A DNA stretch of 8,976 nucleotides from Planctomycetota bacterium (GTDB taxonomy: Bacteria > Planctomycetota > MHYJ01 > JACQXL01). Every line of letters begins with the position of its first letter. Position 1 is the first letter of the stretch. The notes below the pieces were generated by a model that saw only the letters and a program-made list of their open reading frames with translations, was not told the origin of the DNA and did not search any database. A program made the position numbers and the translations under genes. Location: NCBI GenBank assembly GCA_016208805.1, contig JACQXL010000131.1, forward strand, positions 1-8,976. The letters are read 5' to 3'. Positions 1-5,659 of the stretch are shown piece after piece.

Positions 1-24
1 ATTATCAAGTTGGTCAAAGAATTG

Positions 25-91
25 CCCCGCACATAACTCGCATTAGGCCTACTTGTCTGCTGTTAGGCAGGAATGCGAGTTATGTGCGGGG
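25..91. repeat. Long perfect inverted repeat at the 3' end of the HU-kinase-like gene
   Basis: Two perfect 20-bp arms (25-44, CCCCGCACATAACTCGCATT, and 72-91, its reverse complement) surround a 27-bp loop. The loop contains a small second stem (GCCTA 47-51 with TAGGC 64-68). The right arm overlaps the end of the minus-strand gene: its last codons (Pro-Arg-Thr) and its TAA stop lie inside the arm. There is no T-run after the hairpin on either strand, so it is not a textbook intrinsic terminator, although it could still act as a 3' stabilising stem. It looks like one more palindromic repeat of this genome, but no second copy is present in the window. Confidence 0.85.
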
Positions 92-1198
92 TTTCTTGAA
101 GTATTTTACTAATGTCAGCACATTGCCGGGCGGGGTGAACGCCAATTCATCCACGCATTTACCCATCAGGAGTATGCCCAATCCCGCCCCCTTGCCTTTG
201 GTCAACCGCTGTTCATCCGCCATCTTCAGTGCGGAATTGGTGTCTGTCGCATTCTTGAGGTGATTCTCGTAATCAAACCCGACGCCTTCATCGCGGATGT
301 TACAGACCAATTTATTCTTATCCGCAACGAATTCCATATGAATAAACTTATCCGGGGCACTTTTGTTGCCGTGCCGCGCGCCGTTGTCTATCGCTTCCAG
401 TAATGCCGAGCGCACTTTACTGTAAGAATCCTCGTTAAACCCCAGACCTTTCAGCAACCCTTCCAATAAGGCGCCTAATTTTTCCGTATTGGCCGGGTCG
501 GACGGCGATTTTATGTTCAGCCGCTGCCTGAAGAAAATATTCTCTTCCTCGGCCCGGGCCAGTTCGGCCCGCACCGCATCCCGGACTTTATCCGGCACCG
601 CCGGTATCCTCAGCCAATCATCGCACATTATCTTCATACCGGTCACGTTGCCAATGTCGTAATCCAGCGGGACTACTCCGAGCGCCCGCGCAGCCGGGAA
701 TCCGTCCTTTGACTTCAGCAAACCCATTATCTCATCATACCGGGCGTCATCAGGTGCGATATCAACTATCACCAGATGAACCGATAACTCCGCCTGTGCT
801 TTGATGCCGTCAATATTTTCTGCGGTTAGTACGCTGACGCCCTGGCCGGTCTCCGCCAGGAAATCCCACCGCTCCGGCTTGGCGGTCACCAGCAGGATAT
901 TTTTGGGCAATGTCCTGGTATTAAGTTGTGCCTTGAGGTCCTTGCCGATTTTCAGCCGGAGCGAACGCTGGGGCGGAATGATGGTCTTTTTGCCGGTGCG
1001 CGGGTTGCTCCGCATCCGGGTCGGTTTCTGGACCAGATGGAGCGAGAACGCACCGGGCAACGTCACCGTCTTCCCCTTGAATAACTCTTCAATAACGGAA
1101 TCGCCCACCTTTTTCAGTATCTCCCCGGTTTCCTGCGGCGATTTGCCTAATTGGGCCGCCACCAGTTCGGCCAGACCCTGTTTATTCGGTTTGCTCAT
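80..1198 (-). CDS. HU/IHF-like DNA-binding domain fused to receiver-like and RsbW-type ATP-binding domains
   Basis: Encodes 372 residues from the ATG at 1198. A TTG 36 bases upstream is also open, but the HU family normally begins at MSK-like residues, so I chose 1198. Residues 1-93 match the HU/IHF fold, with the DNA-arm signature NPRTGKK (65-71). Residues about 98-215 resemble a response-regulator receiver: hydrophobic strands and an aspartate (D146 in LVIVDIAPDD) are at the right place, but the acidic pair after the first strand and the late lysine are not evident, so it may be degenerate. Residues 221-368 form a GHKL ATPase of the anti-sigma/RsbW type, with N-box EAIDNGARHGN (268-278), G1 DEGVGF (303-308) and G2 KGAGLGILLM (336-345). 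No phosphoacceptor histidine domain is visible. A role as a DNA-tethered kinase or anti-sigma regulator is inference. The domain order is unusual. It is divergently transcribed from the MshEN gene. Confidence 0.85.
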   Translation of the reverse strand: MSKPNKQGLAELVAAQLGKSPQETGEILKKVGDSVIEELFKGKTVTLPGAFSLHLVQKPTRMRSNPRTGKKTIIPPQRSLRLKIGKDLKAQLNTRTLPKNILLVTAKPERWDFLAETGQGVSVLTAENIDGIKAQAELSVHLVIVDIAPDDARYDEIMGLLKSKDGFPAARALGVVPLDYDIGNVTGMKIMCDDWLRIPAVPDKVRDAVRAELARAEEENIFFRQRLNIKSPSDPANTEKLGALLEGLLKGLGFNEDSYSKVRSALLEAIDNGARHGNKSAPDKFIHMEFVADKNKLVCNIRDEGVGFDYENHLKNATDTNSALKMADEQRLTKGKGAGLGILLMGKCVDELAFTPPGNVLTLVKYFKKPRT

Positions 1199-1228
1199 TA
1201 TAATGAGGTGTATCAAACCCCTATATTT

Positions 1229-1249
1229 AAGCAATAAAAAGTATTGCTT
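1229..1249. promoter_or_regulatory. Inverted repeat in the divergent promoter region, candidate operator
   Basis: AAGCAATA (1229-1236) and TATTGCTT (1242-1249) form an 8-bp perfect inverted repeat with a 5-bp spacer, centred in the 81-bp gap between two divergent genes. The right arm contains TTGCTT, the -35 element of the rightward promoter; the left arm gives the same TTGCTT on the minus strand. A dimeric regulator bound here could control both directions. It might equally be a short RNA hairpin on the leftward transcript. The operator role is inferred from position and symmetry only. Confidence 0.45.
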
Positions 1250-1271
1250 TTCTATCAGCCATGGTTATAAT
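1244..1271 (+). promoter_or_regulatory. Sigma70-type promoter for the MshEN gene, giving a nearly leaderless transcript
   Basis: TTGCTT (1244-1249), a 16-bp spacer and a perfect TATAAT (1266-1271) form a strong housekeeping promoter. Transcription would be expected to start around 1278-1280, and the ATG is at 1280. No Shine-Dalgarno sequence precedes that ATG, so the mRNA is predicted to be leaderless or nearly so. Confidence 0.65.
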
Positions 1272-1279
1272 GACAGTCT

Positions 1280-2260
1280 ATGCTTTGGGGATTATTCGGT
1301 AAGAAGAAACCGGCCGGCGATAAGGACCGCAAGAAACTCTCGCCGCTCTATCGGAAACGGCCTCTGCGGAAACTATCGGACGCGGATAATGCGGTAGAGG
1401 CGCCGATGGCTGAGGCCGAAATTGAACCCAGCAGTGTCATCCTGCCGGGCGAACGCGACCGGCTGGGTCAGATACTCCTGGACGAGAAAATCATCACATG
1501 GGAAGACCTCCAGAAAGCCATCGCCCTTCAACAGCGCACCACGCCCAAAAAGTTCCTGGGCGAGATACTCATAGATATGAAACTGCTCAACGAGGAAATG
1601 CTCGTCTCGGCCATATCCAAACAGACCCGGCTGCCTTACATTAAAATAAGCGATTACCGCATCCCCAAGGAAGTGCTCAATACGATTCCCCGTTCCTTCA
1701 TTGAAACCTATCAGGTCCTGCCGATTGACAAGATGGGCCGGGTTTTGATTATCGCAATGGTCAATCCCAATAACCGCGAGGCGATAACGGAACTGGAAAA
1801 GGCAACCGGCCTGAAGATAAAGCAGGTACTCTGCCGCTTGAGCGAGTTCAAACAAGCCGTCCACGCCTTATTCAAATCCCAGGGCGAGCCGGAATCTCCC
1901 AAGACCGAGATAATCCACAAGGTAGAAACGATACCGTCATTTGAGGAGCGCATCGCCCCACCGGGCGAACCGGCCAATGATGAATCGGCAACCAAAATTA
2001 TACCGCCCAAAGCACCGCCACCGCCGCCACCGCCCGTAGCCCAACCGGCCCCGCCGGTCATCGCCACAGAGATACCGGTCGTCGTAAAAGAAGAAGCCGT
2101 GGCCGCGCTCAACCCCGTTTCCGAAGAAGAATTCCGGCTGGCCTTGCGGGCGATGGCAATCTACCTGGCTCTGACCGGCAAGCAATACGACAAGCGCGAG
2201 CGGATTACTCCGGCCGAAAAGGTGACCGAGGACGAATTTAACTTCTTTACAACCGCTTAA
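1280..2260 (+). CDS. Stand-alone MshEN (GspE N-terminal) domain protein with proline-rich linker
   Basis: 326 residues without any ATPase domain. The basic N-terminus (residues 1-35, many Lys/Arg) is followed by an MshEN/T2SSE_N domain at about 60-200. Two tandem copies of the c-di-GMP-binding type motif are visible: RLGQILL...LQKAIALQ (61-84) and FLGEILI...LVSAISKQ (92-115); both carry Lys (K70, K101) where the motif usually has Gly. Residues 205-275 are low complexity, with seven consecutive prolines (246-252). The last 45 residues (SEEEFRLALRAMAIYLALTGK) form a predicted helix with a charged tail that I do not recognise. MshEN domains normally sit on secretion or pilus ATPases such as the one encoded immediately downstream, so this protein could be a c-di-GMP sensor or partner of that ATPase. 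That is inference. The first ATG lies at the predicted transcription start with no Shine-Dalgarno. Confidence 0.85.
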   Translation: MLWGLFGKKKPAGDKDRKKLSPLYRKRPLRKLSDADNAVEAPMAEAEIEPSSVILPGERDRLGQILLDEKIITWEDLQKAIALQQRTTPKKFLGEILIDMKLLNEEMLVSAISKQTRLPYIKISDYRIPKEVLNTIPRSFIETYQVLPIDKMGRVLIIAMVNPNNREAITELEKATGLKIKQVLCRLSEFKQAVHALFKSQGEPESPKTEIIHKVETIPSFEERIAPPGEPANDESATKIIPPKAPPPPPPPVAQPAPPVIATEIPVVVKEEAVAALNPVSEEEFRLALRAMAIYLALTGKQYDKRERITPAEKVTEDEFNFFTTA

Positions 2261-2284
2261 TAATAATATGAGTTACGCACACTC

Positions 2285-2415
2285 TGTCATTGCGAGGAGC
2301 GGAGCGACGAAGCAATCTCATATTTCCGCATCCTTTGGCAGTAAGCCCAATTGCCTCAGGGCAAACCTGTAAGATAGAGATTGCCACGGCCGCCTACGGC
2401 GACCTCGCAATGACA
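2285..2415. repeat. Palindromic intergenic repeat of the GTCATTGCGAGG type
   Basis: TGTCATTGCGAGG (2285-2297) and its perfect reverse complement (2403-2415) form 13-bp outer arms. Inner arms GCAATCTC (2312-2319) and GAGATTGC (2377-2384) can pair as well. Repeats with this outer sequence are widespread between genes in many environmental bacteria (from memory, not searched). It fills most of the 168-bp gap between the MshEN gene and the ATPase gene. No clear target duplication flanks it. Confidence 0.85.
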
Positions 2416-2418
2416 CAA

Positions 2419-2424
2419 AGAGGA
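2419..2424 (+). promoter_or_regulatory. Ribosome binding site of the GspE-like ATPase gene
   Basis: AGAGGA lies 4 bases before the ATG at 2429 and starts just 3 bases after the right arm of the palindromic repeat. It supports that start, and shows the repeat stops short of the translation signal. Confidence 0.6.
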
Positions 2425-2428
2425 TATT

Positions 2429-4126
2429 ATGTTGCTATCAGAAAAGAAATTCGGCCAGGCGTTAATTAAGGAAGGGTTCCTCAACGAAAAGCAGATTCTG
2501 GCCGCCTACGAGCACCAGATTATCAAGAAGGTTTCGCTCAAGGACGCCATTCTGGACCTGGAACTGCTCTCGGAAGACGAACTCAACGGCGCCATCATCA
2601 CCGTCCTGGGCGTGGCCTCCATCCGGCTCAAGGATTACCAGATTGACCGCGTCGTGATTGACAAAATACCGCCGGCCCAATGCAAAATCCATAAAATCAT
2701 CCCGGTTTCATTGGTCGGCAACGTCTTAACCATCGCCACGGCCGACCCCTTAAACATCATTGCACTTGACGAACTCACGATGCTGACCAATTGCGAGATT
2801 ACGCCGGTCCTGGCCCGGGAAGCGGATATTATGGAGGCCATCACCAAGTATTACAGCCAGCAGATTAAGATAGACCAGATTATTACTTCCACCGACACGG
2901 ACAGCAAGGGCAGCAAAAAAGACGAGATAGAGATTAACGTCACGCCGGATACGGTAGAAACCGCGGCCGTGATTGACGAGACGCCGATTATCAAATTGGC
3001 CAACCACATCATCGCCGCGGCCGTGCGCAAGGGCGCCAGCGATATCCACATAGAGCCACGCCCCAAGCAGATGGGCGTCCGCTACCGGATTGACGGCGTG
3101 CTGGTGGAGCAGGAACCGCTGCCCAAGAGCATCCAGTTGTCGTTCATCTCCCGTATCAAGATTATGGCCAAACTGGATATCGCCGAAAAGCGCTTGCCCC
3201 AGGACGGCCAGATAAAGATTGTCTTTGAGAGCCGCGAGATTGACCTGCGCGTCTCCACACTGCCCATCAAATACGGCGAAAAGGTGGTCATCCGGATTCT
3301 GGACAAAGGCGCACTGCGGTTAAACCTGGACGAACTTGATATCCCCGAAAAATATGTCACCCAGATTAAAAAGGCGCTTGACCTGCCCTACGGGCTGATA
3401 CTGGCTACCGGCCCGACCGGCTCCGGCAAGACCACCACGCTCTATGCCGGGCTCAATTATCTTAATTCGCCGGTCTATAACCTGGTCACCGTGGAAGACC
3501 CGGTGGAATACGAACTGCCCGTGGTCAACCAGGTCCAGGTCAATGCCGATATCGGGCTGACCTTCGTCAATGCGCTCAAATACATCCTGCGCCAGGACCC
3601 GGACGTGATAATGATAGGCGAAATCAGGGACAAGGAAACGCTGGATATCGCGATGAAATCATCCCTGACCGGCCATATGGTCTTAAGCACGATTCATACC
3701 AACGATGCGCCGACCACGATTACCCGGCTCTTTGATATGGGCGGCGAGCCGTACCTGATTGCCTCGGCGCTGGAACTGGTCGTGGCCCAGCGGCTCATCC
3801 GGCGGCTGTGCGAATTCTGCAAGGAATCCTATCCGATGACCCAGGAACTGCTCCAATACTTCAAAGACATGGAACCGCCCAAACAGTTATTCCGCGCGCC
3901 CGGCTGTTCGCACTGCAACGGCACGGGCACCAAGGGCCGAATCGCCGTGCTGGAACTGATGGCCGTCACCGAGCCGATTAAGCGGTTAATCTCGCAATCA
4001 GCCACGGCCAGCGCCATCAAGCAGAAAGCCCTGGAACTGGGCATGCCCACGCTCCGGCAGTATGCGATGACCAAAGTGGCCGCCGGCATTATTTCTATGG
4101 ACGAAGCGCTGCAGGGAACCATATAA
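2429..4126 (+). CDS. gspE: Type II secretion / type IV pilus assembly ATPase (GspE/PilB family)
   Basis: 565 residues, a normal full length for GspE/PilB. This cytoplasmic hexameric ATPase powers pseudopilus or pilus assembly at the inner membrane. An N-terminal MshEN domain (about 1-150) carries the c-di-GMP-type motif KFGQALIKEGFLNEKQILAAYEHQ split over residues 7-30, here with the conserved Gly. The catalytic part shows GASDIHIEP (202-210), Walker A GPTGSGKTT (328-336), the Walker B region DPDVIMIGEIRD (390-401), a TGHMVLSTIHTND histidine box, and the zinc tetracysteine C461-x2-C464 ... C493-x2-C496. All key residues are present, so it should be active. GspE and PilB cannot be told apart from this sequence alone, and no other gsp/pil genes are in the window, so the symbol is provisional. 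The TAA stop lies inside a palindromic repeat, and the C-terminus (ALQGTI) may be slightly altered by it. Confidence 0.93.
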   Translation: MLLSEKKFGQALIKEGFLNEKQILAAYEHQIIKKVSLKDAILDLELLSEDELNGAIITVLGVASIRLKDYQIDRVVIDKIPPAQCKIHKIIPVSLVGNVLTIATADPLNIIALDELTMLTNCEITPVLAREADIMEAITKYYSQQIKIDQIITSTDTDSKGSKKDEIEINVTPDTVETAAVIDETPIIKLANHIIAAAVRKGASDIHIEPRPKQMGVRYRIDGVLVEQEPLPKSIQLSFISRIKIMAKLDIAEKRLPQDGQIKIVFESREIDLRVSTLPIKYGEKVVIRILDKGALRLNLDELDIPEKYVTQIKKALDLPYGLILATGPTGSGKTTTLYAGLNYLNSPVYNLVTVEDPVEYELPVVNQVQVNADIGLTFVNALKYILRQDPDVIMIGEIRDKETLDIAMKSSLTGHMVLSTIHTNDAPTTITRLFDMGGEPYLIASALELVVAQRLIRRLCEFCKESYPMTQELLQYFKDMEPPKQLFRAPGCSHCNGTGTKGRIAVLELMAVTEPIKRLISQSATASAIKQKALELGMPTLRQYAMTKVAAGIISMDEALQGTI

Positions 4127-4179
4127 GGAAACCAGGAAACCACGACCCGTATGGGCTCCTATCTTCCTGGCCTCCTTAT
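4123..4179. repeat. ATAAGG...CCTTAT palindromic repeat, copy 1, overlapping the gspE stop
   Basis: This 57-bp imperfect palindrome begins ATAAGGAAACCAGGAAACCA and ends TTCCTGGCCTCCTTAT. Its second to fourth bases are the gspE TAA stop codon, so the repeat ends that gene. A second member of the same family is at 5069-5121, inside a coding frame. Shared blocks are ATAAGGAA, CCAGGAA, TGGGCTCC and CTCCTTAT. Confidence 0.8.
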
Positions 4180-4191
4180 AAATAAAAGGAG
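4172..4191 (+). promoter_or_regulatory. Glutaredoxin Shine-Dalgarno within a possible sequestering hairpin
   Basis: The Shine-Dalgarno AAGGAG (4186-4191) sits 8 bases before the ATG at 4200. The right end of the adjoining palindromic repeat, CTCCTT (4172-4177), is its exact complement with an 8-base loop between. The repeat could therefore fold over the ribosome binding site when the rest of its stem is not formed. The pairing is seen directly; a regulatory effect is inference. Confidence 0.45.
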
Positions 4192-4199
4192 ACCACGTT

Positions 4200-4475
4200 A
4201 TGTCCAAACACGTTGACGGCAAAAACAAAGACCTCCTCACCCTCTATGTTCTGAGCACCTGCATCTGGTGCCGTAAGGTCAAAGACTTGCTTAACACCCT
4301 CGGCGTGGCCTACGATTACATTGATGTGGATACGCTGGAAGGCGACCAGCGCCAAAAGACGGTTGACGAAATTAGGAAATGGAACCCGGCCTGCTCATTC
4401 CCGACCCTGGTGATTAATAACAAGAAATGCATCGTCGGCTATAACGAAACGAAAATCAAGGAAGCGCTGAAATAA
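4200..4475 (+). CDS. Glutaredoxin-like / NrdH-type thiol oxidoreductase
   Basis: 91 residues with a complete thioredoxin-fold glutaredoxin layout: a first strand LLTLYVLST, active site CIWC (residues 21-24), the helix KVKDLLNTLGV, the strand YDYIDVD, the cis-proline loop SFPTLVI, and the NNKKCIVGY segment with the conserved Gly-Tyr turn. It would reduce protein disulfides in the cytoplasm. The gene directly downstream encodes a ferredoxin:thioredoxin reductase, and this pairing suggests the reductase supplies its electrons instead of glutathione or NADPH. The specific substrate cannot be told. Spacing to the next gene is 72 bp, filled by a palindromic repeat. A strong Shine-Dalgarno supports the ATG at 4200. 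Confidence 0.88.
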   Translation: MSKHVDGKNKDLLTLYVLSTCIWCRKVKDLLNTLGVAYDYIDVDTLEGDQRQKTVDEIRKWNPACSFPTLVINNKKCIVGYNETKIKEALK

Positions 4476-4484
4476 GCCCCAGAA

Positions 4485-4536
4485 ACCACAGACCGCAGGC
4501 ACAGATGGACACAGATTAACTTTGTGTCTTTGTGGT
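4485..4536. repeat. ACCACAG...TTTGTGGT palindromic repeat
   Basis: The left end ACCACAGAC (from 4485) and right end GTGTCTTTGTGGT (to 4536) form an imperfect inverted repeat. The interior holds two CACAGAT-type units (4500-4517). Sequences of this kind recur between genes in many environmental genomes (from memory, not searched). It occupies almost all of the gap between the glutaredoxin and reductase genes. The weak GGTG just before the reductase start is the end of the repeat, so the repeat may supply part of that gene's ribosome binding site. Confidence 0.65.
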
Positions 4537-4547
4537 GAATAAAGTAT

Positions 4548-4901
4548 ATGGAAATAACTCAACAAGAAATTGACAATCTCTACGAAACCCTCAAACGCGA
4601 TGGCCAATCGGCCGGTTACTATCTCAACCCCGATGTGGAGTTCACCAAATCGCTGGTGCGCGGACTGCTGGTCAATGAACGGCGCTACGGTTATCCGGCC
4701 TGCCCCTGCCGGCTGGCATCCGGCCGGAAAGAAGCCGACATGGACATCATCTGTCCCTGCGATTATCGTGACCCGGACCTGACCGACTACGGCGCCTGTT
4801 ATTGCGGGCTCTATGTCTCTAAAGAAGTGCTGGACGGCAAAAAGAAACTAACATCTGAACTCTTGCGAAATGCCCCCTCTGTCATTCTGAACGGAGCGTA
4901 G
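4548..4901 (+). CDS. Ferredoxin:thioredoxin reductase catalytic chain, truncated by a 167-bp insertion
   Basis: As read now this frame gives 117 residues, but only the first 102 are native; the last 15 come from the inserted element, which brings a TAG stop. Residues 1-102 hold the complete catalytic core: C52-P-C54, C69-P-C71 and C84-Y-C86. By comparison with the plant enzyme, C52, C69, C71 and C84 would ligate the [4Fe-4S] cluster, and C54 and C86 would form the redox disulfide. Tyr replaces the His of the plant CHC motif. The enzyme passes single ferredoxin electrons to a thioredoxin or glutaredoxin, here probably the neighbour upstream. Deleting the element plus one 6-bp repeat restores a 171-residue reductase-rubredoxin protein ending at 5236. 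The core might still fold, but the rubredoxin domain is lost. Confidence 0.88.
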   Translation: MEITQQEIDNLYETLKRDGQSAGYYLNPDVEFTKSLVRGLLVNERRYGYPACPCRLASGRKEADMDIICPCDYRDPDLTDYGACYCGLYVSKEVLDGKKKLTSELLRNAPSVILNGA

Positions 4902-5021
4902 CGGAGTGAAGAATCTGCATTTTATGAGGGTTTGGGACGAGATTCTTCGTCCCGACACTCCGTGTCGGGACTCAGAATGACACTTTTTGGACGGCCTGTT
5001 ATCCGTTTCGCAAGAGTTCAG
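4855..5021 (+). mobile_element. 167-bp MITE-like element, copy 1, inside the reductase-rubredoxin gene
   Basis: Terminal inverted repeats are CTGAACTCTTGCGAAATG on the left and its complement on the right with one mismatch. Direct repeats TAACAT flank it (4849-4854 and 5022-5027), as expected for a 6-bp target duplication. The interior is itself palindromic: TGTCATTCTGA / TCAGAATGACA, GAAGAATCT / AGATTCTTC, and a hairpin with a perfect 10-bp stem (GTCCCGACAC tcc GTGTCGGGAC). There is no transposase gene, so it would have to be moved in trans. Removal of 173 bp restores the host frame as Leu-Thr-Ser-Ile-Pro-Glu-Arg-Arg. Confidence 0.93.
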
Positions 5022-5027
5022 TAACAT

Positions 5028-5236
5028 CCATCCCGGAGCGCAGGACGATAAAGAAACCCTCAACAGAAATAAGGAACCCAGGAAGCCAGGAAACCCAGTC
5101 CTGGGCTCCGGGTCTCCTTATAAAGATTCCGATCTGGCGTTGCAAGGTCTGTGGCTACCTGGCCGCGCGCGAGCATCCGCCCGAAACCTGCCCCATCTGC
5201 AAGGCCAAAAAAGACGGGTTTGAGCGGTTTATGTAA
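5028..5236 (+). pseudogene. Rubredoxin-domain 3' part of the interrupted ferredoxin:thioredoxin reductase gene
   Basis: Downstream of the element the frame continues without a stop for 68 codons to TAA at 5234-5236. It holds a linker (IPERR...) and a rubredoxin-type iron site: WRCKVCGY and CPICK, that is C141-x2-C144 and C157-x2-C160 in the rebuilt protein. A fused C-terminal rubredoxin is known in reductases of anaerobes and gives an extra one-electron centre. Codons 5069-5122 add 18 residues that are entirely made of a palindromic repeat. No start codon with a ribosome binding site precedes this part, so it is probably not translated alone. The undamaged cysteines argue that the interruption is recent. 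Confidence 0.85.
5069..5121. repeat. ATAAGG...CCTTAT palindromic repeat, copy 2, read in frame as protein
   Basis: This 53-bp imperfect palindrome begins ATAAGGAACCCAGG and ends CCGGGTCTCCTTAT, and belongs to the same family as 4123-4179. It lies between the reductase and rubredoxin domains and is open in the host frame; its first codon (ATA) starts exactly at the repeat boundary. It is translated as Ile-Arg-Asn-Pro-Gly-Ser-Gln and so on to Leu-Leu-Ile, adding 18 linker residues. Confidence 0.82.
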
Positions 5237-5242
5237 ACCAGT

Positions 5243-5302
5243 TAGCAACAACGGATTTAACTGATGGAAATCCGGGTAATCCGCTTAATCCGTTGTTAAT
5301 AT
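5243..5302. repeat. 60-bp palindromic repeat with AACAACGGATT arms
   Basis: AACAACGGATT (5247-5257) and AATCCGTTGTT (5287-5297) are perfect 11-bp arms. Direct repeats ACCAGT flank the unit exactly (5237-5242 and 5303-5308), suggesting an insertion with a 6-bp target duplication. It lies between the reductase-rubredoxin stop and the cyclase fragment, and ends 7 bases before the ATG at 5310. Confidence 0.75.
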
Positions 5303-5309
5303 ACCAGTA

Positions 5310-5528
5310 ATGAACAAAGACCTATTCGGCGAGGCGGTCAACATCGCCGCCCGGATTGAAGGCATCACCGAGGCGACCGAGATATACTTCACCGAAGCCG
5401 TTTACCTGGCGATGAATAAAAGCGAGGTGCCCTCAAGCGAAATCGGATGGCGCAAACTCAAAGGCATCCCCGAGGCCATCAAGGTCTATAAACTGAACTC
5501 TTGCGAAATGCCCCCTCTGTCATTCTGA
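5310..5528 (+). pseudogene. Class III adenylate cyclase C-terminal fragment, cut by a 167-bp insertion
   Basis: The first 61 residues (DLFGEAVNIAARIEGI ... EVPSSEIGWRKLKGIPEAIKVYK) match the C-terminal half of a class III adenylate/guanylate cyclase domain. Such a domain is about 180 residues, and the metal-binding aspartates of its N-terminal half are absent. No upstream coding part is present, as the preceding DNA is the rubredoxin end and a palindrome. The element at 5493 then adds 11 foreign residues and a stop. Removing it joins this frame to 5666-5926 and gives 147 residues with a membrane segment. Loss of the catalytic half means it cannot make cAMP, so it is most likely a decayed gene. 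Translation from the ATG at 5310 is possible, but no good Shine-Dalgarno is seen. Confidence 0.75.
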
Positions 5529-5659
5529 ACGGAGCGTAGCGGAGTGAAGAATCTGCATTTTATGAGGGTTTGGGACGAGATTCTTCGTCCCGACACTCCG
5601 TGTCGGGACTCAGAATGACACTTTTTGGGTGGTTTATTTCCCATTTCGCAAGAGTTCAG
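5493..5659 (+). mobile_element. 167-bp MITE-like element, copy 2, inside the cyclase fragment
   Basis: It has the same length and orientation as the copy at 4855-5021. Here the 18-bp terminal inverted repeats, CTGAACTCTTGCGAAATG and its complement, are perfect. The flanking direct repeats are TATAAA (5487-5492 and 5660-5665). The first 136 bp and last 16 bp are identical to copy 1; eight differences are confined to the 15 bp at 5629-5643. Removing element plus one direct repeat restores the frame as Val-Tyr-Lys-Val-Ile-Arg. Confidence 0.93.

Noticed and set aside
25..91. Hairpin as an intrinsic terminator of the minus-strand gene
   Set aside because: No T-rich tract follows the stem in the direction of transcription.
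1199..1234. TTG start at 1234 adding 12 residues to the HU-domain protein
   Set aside because: The HU family starts at the MSK-type methionine, and the extra residues overlap the inverted repeat of the promoter region.
801..1397. Plus-strand open frame of 198 codons opposite the HU-kinase-like gene
   Set aside because: It lies opposite a well-supported domain protein and overlaps the next gene's start; its reading has no recognisable domain.
4987..5223. 78-codon frame across the element end and rubredoxin part
   Set aside because: It is out of phase with the rubredoxin cysteine motifs and is a shadow frame.
4855..5659. Repeat pair considered as a CRISPR array or tRNA-like structure
   Set aside because: There are only two units, 638 bp apart and inside different genes, with terminal inverted repeats and target duplications; this fits a mobile element, not an array.
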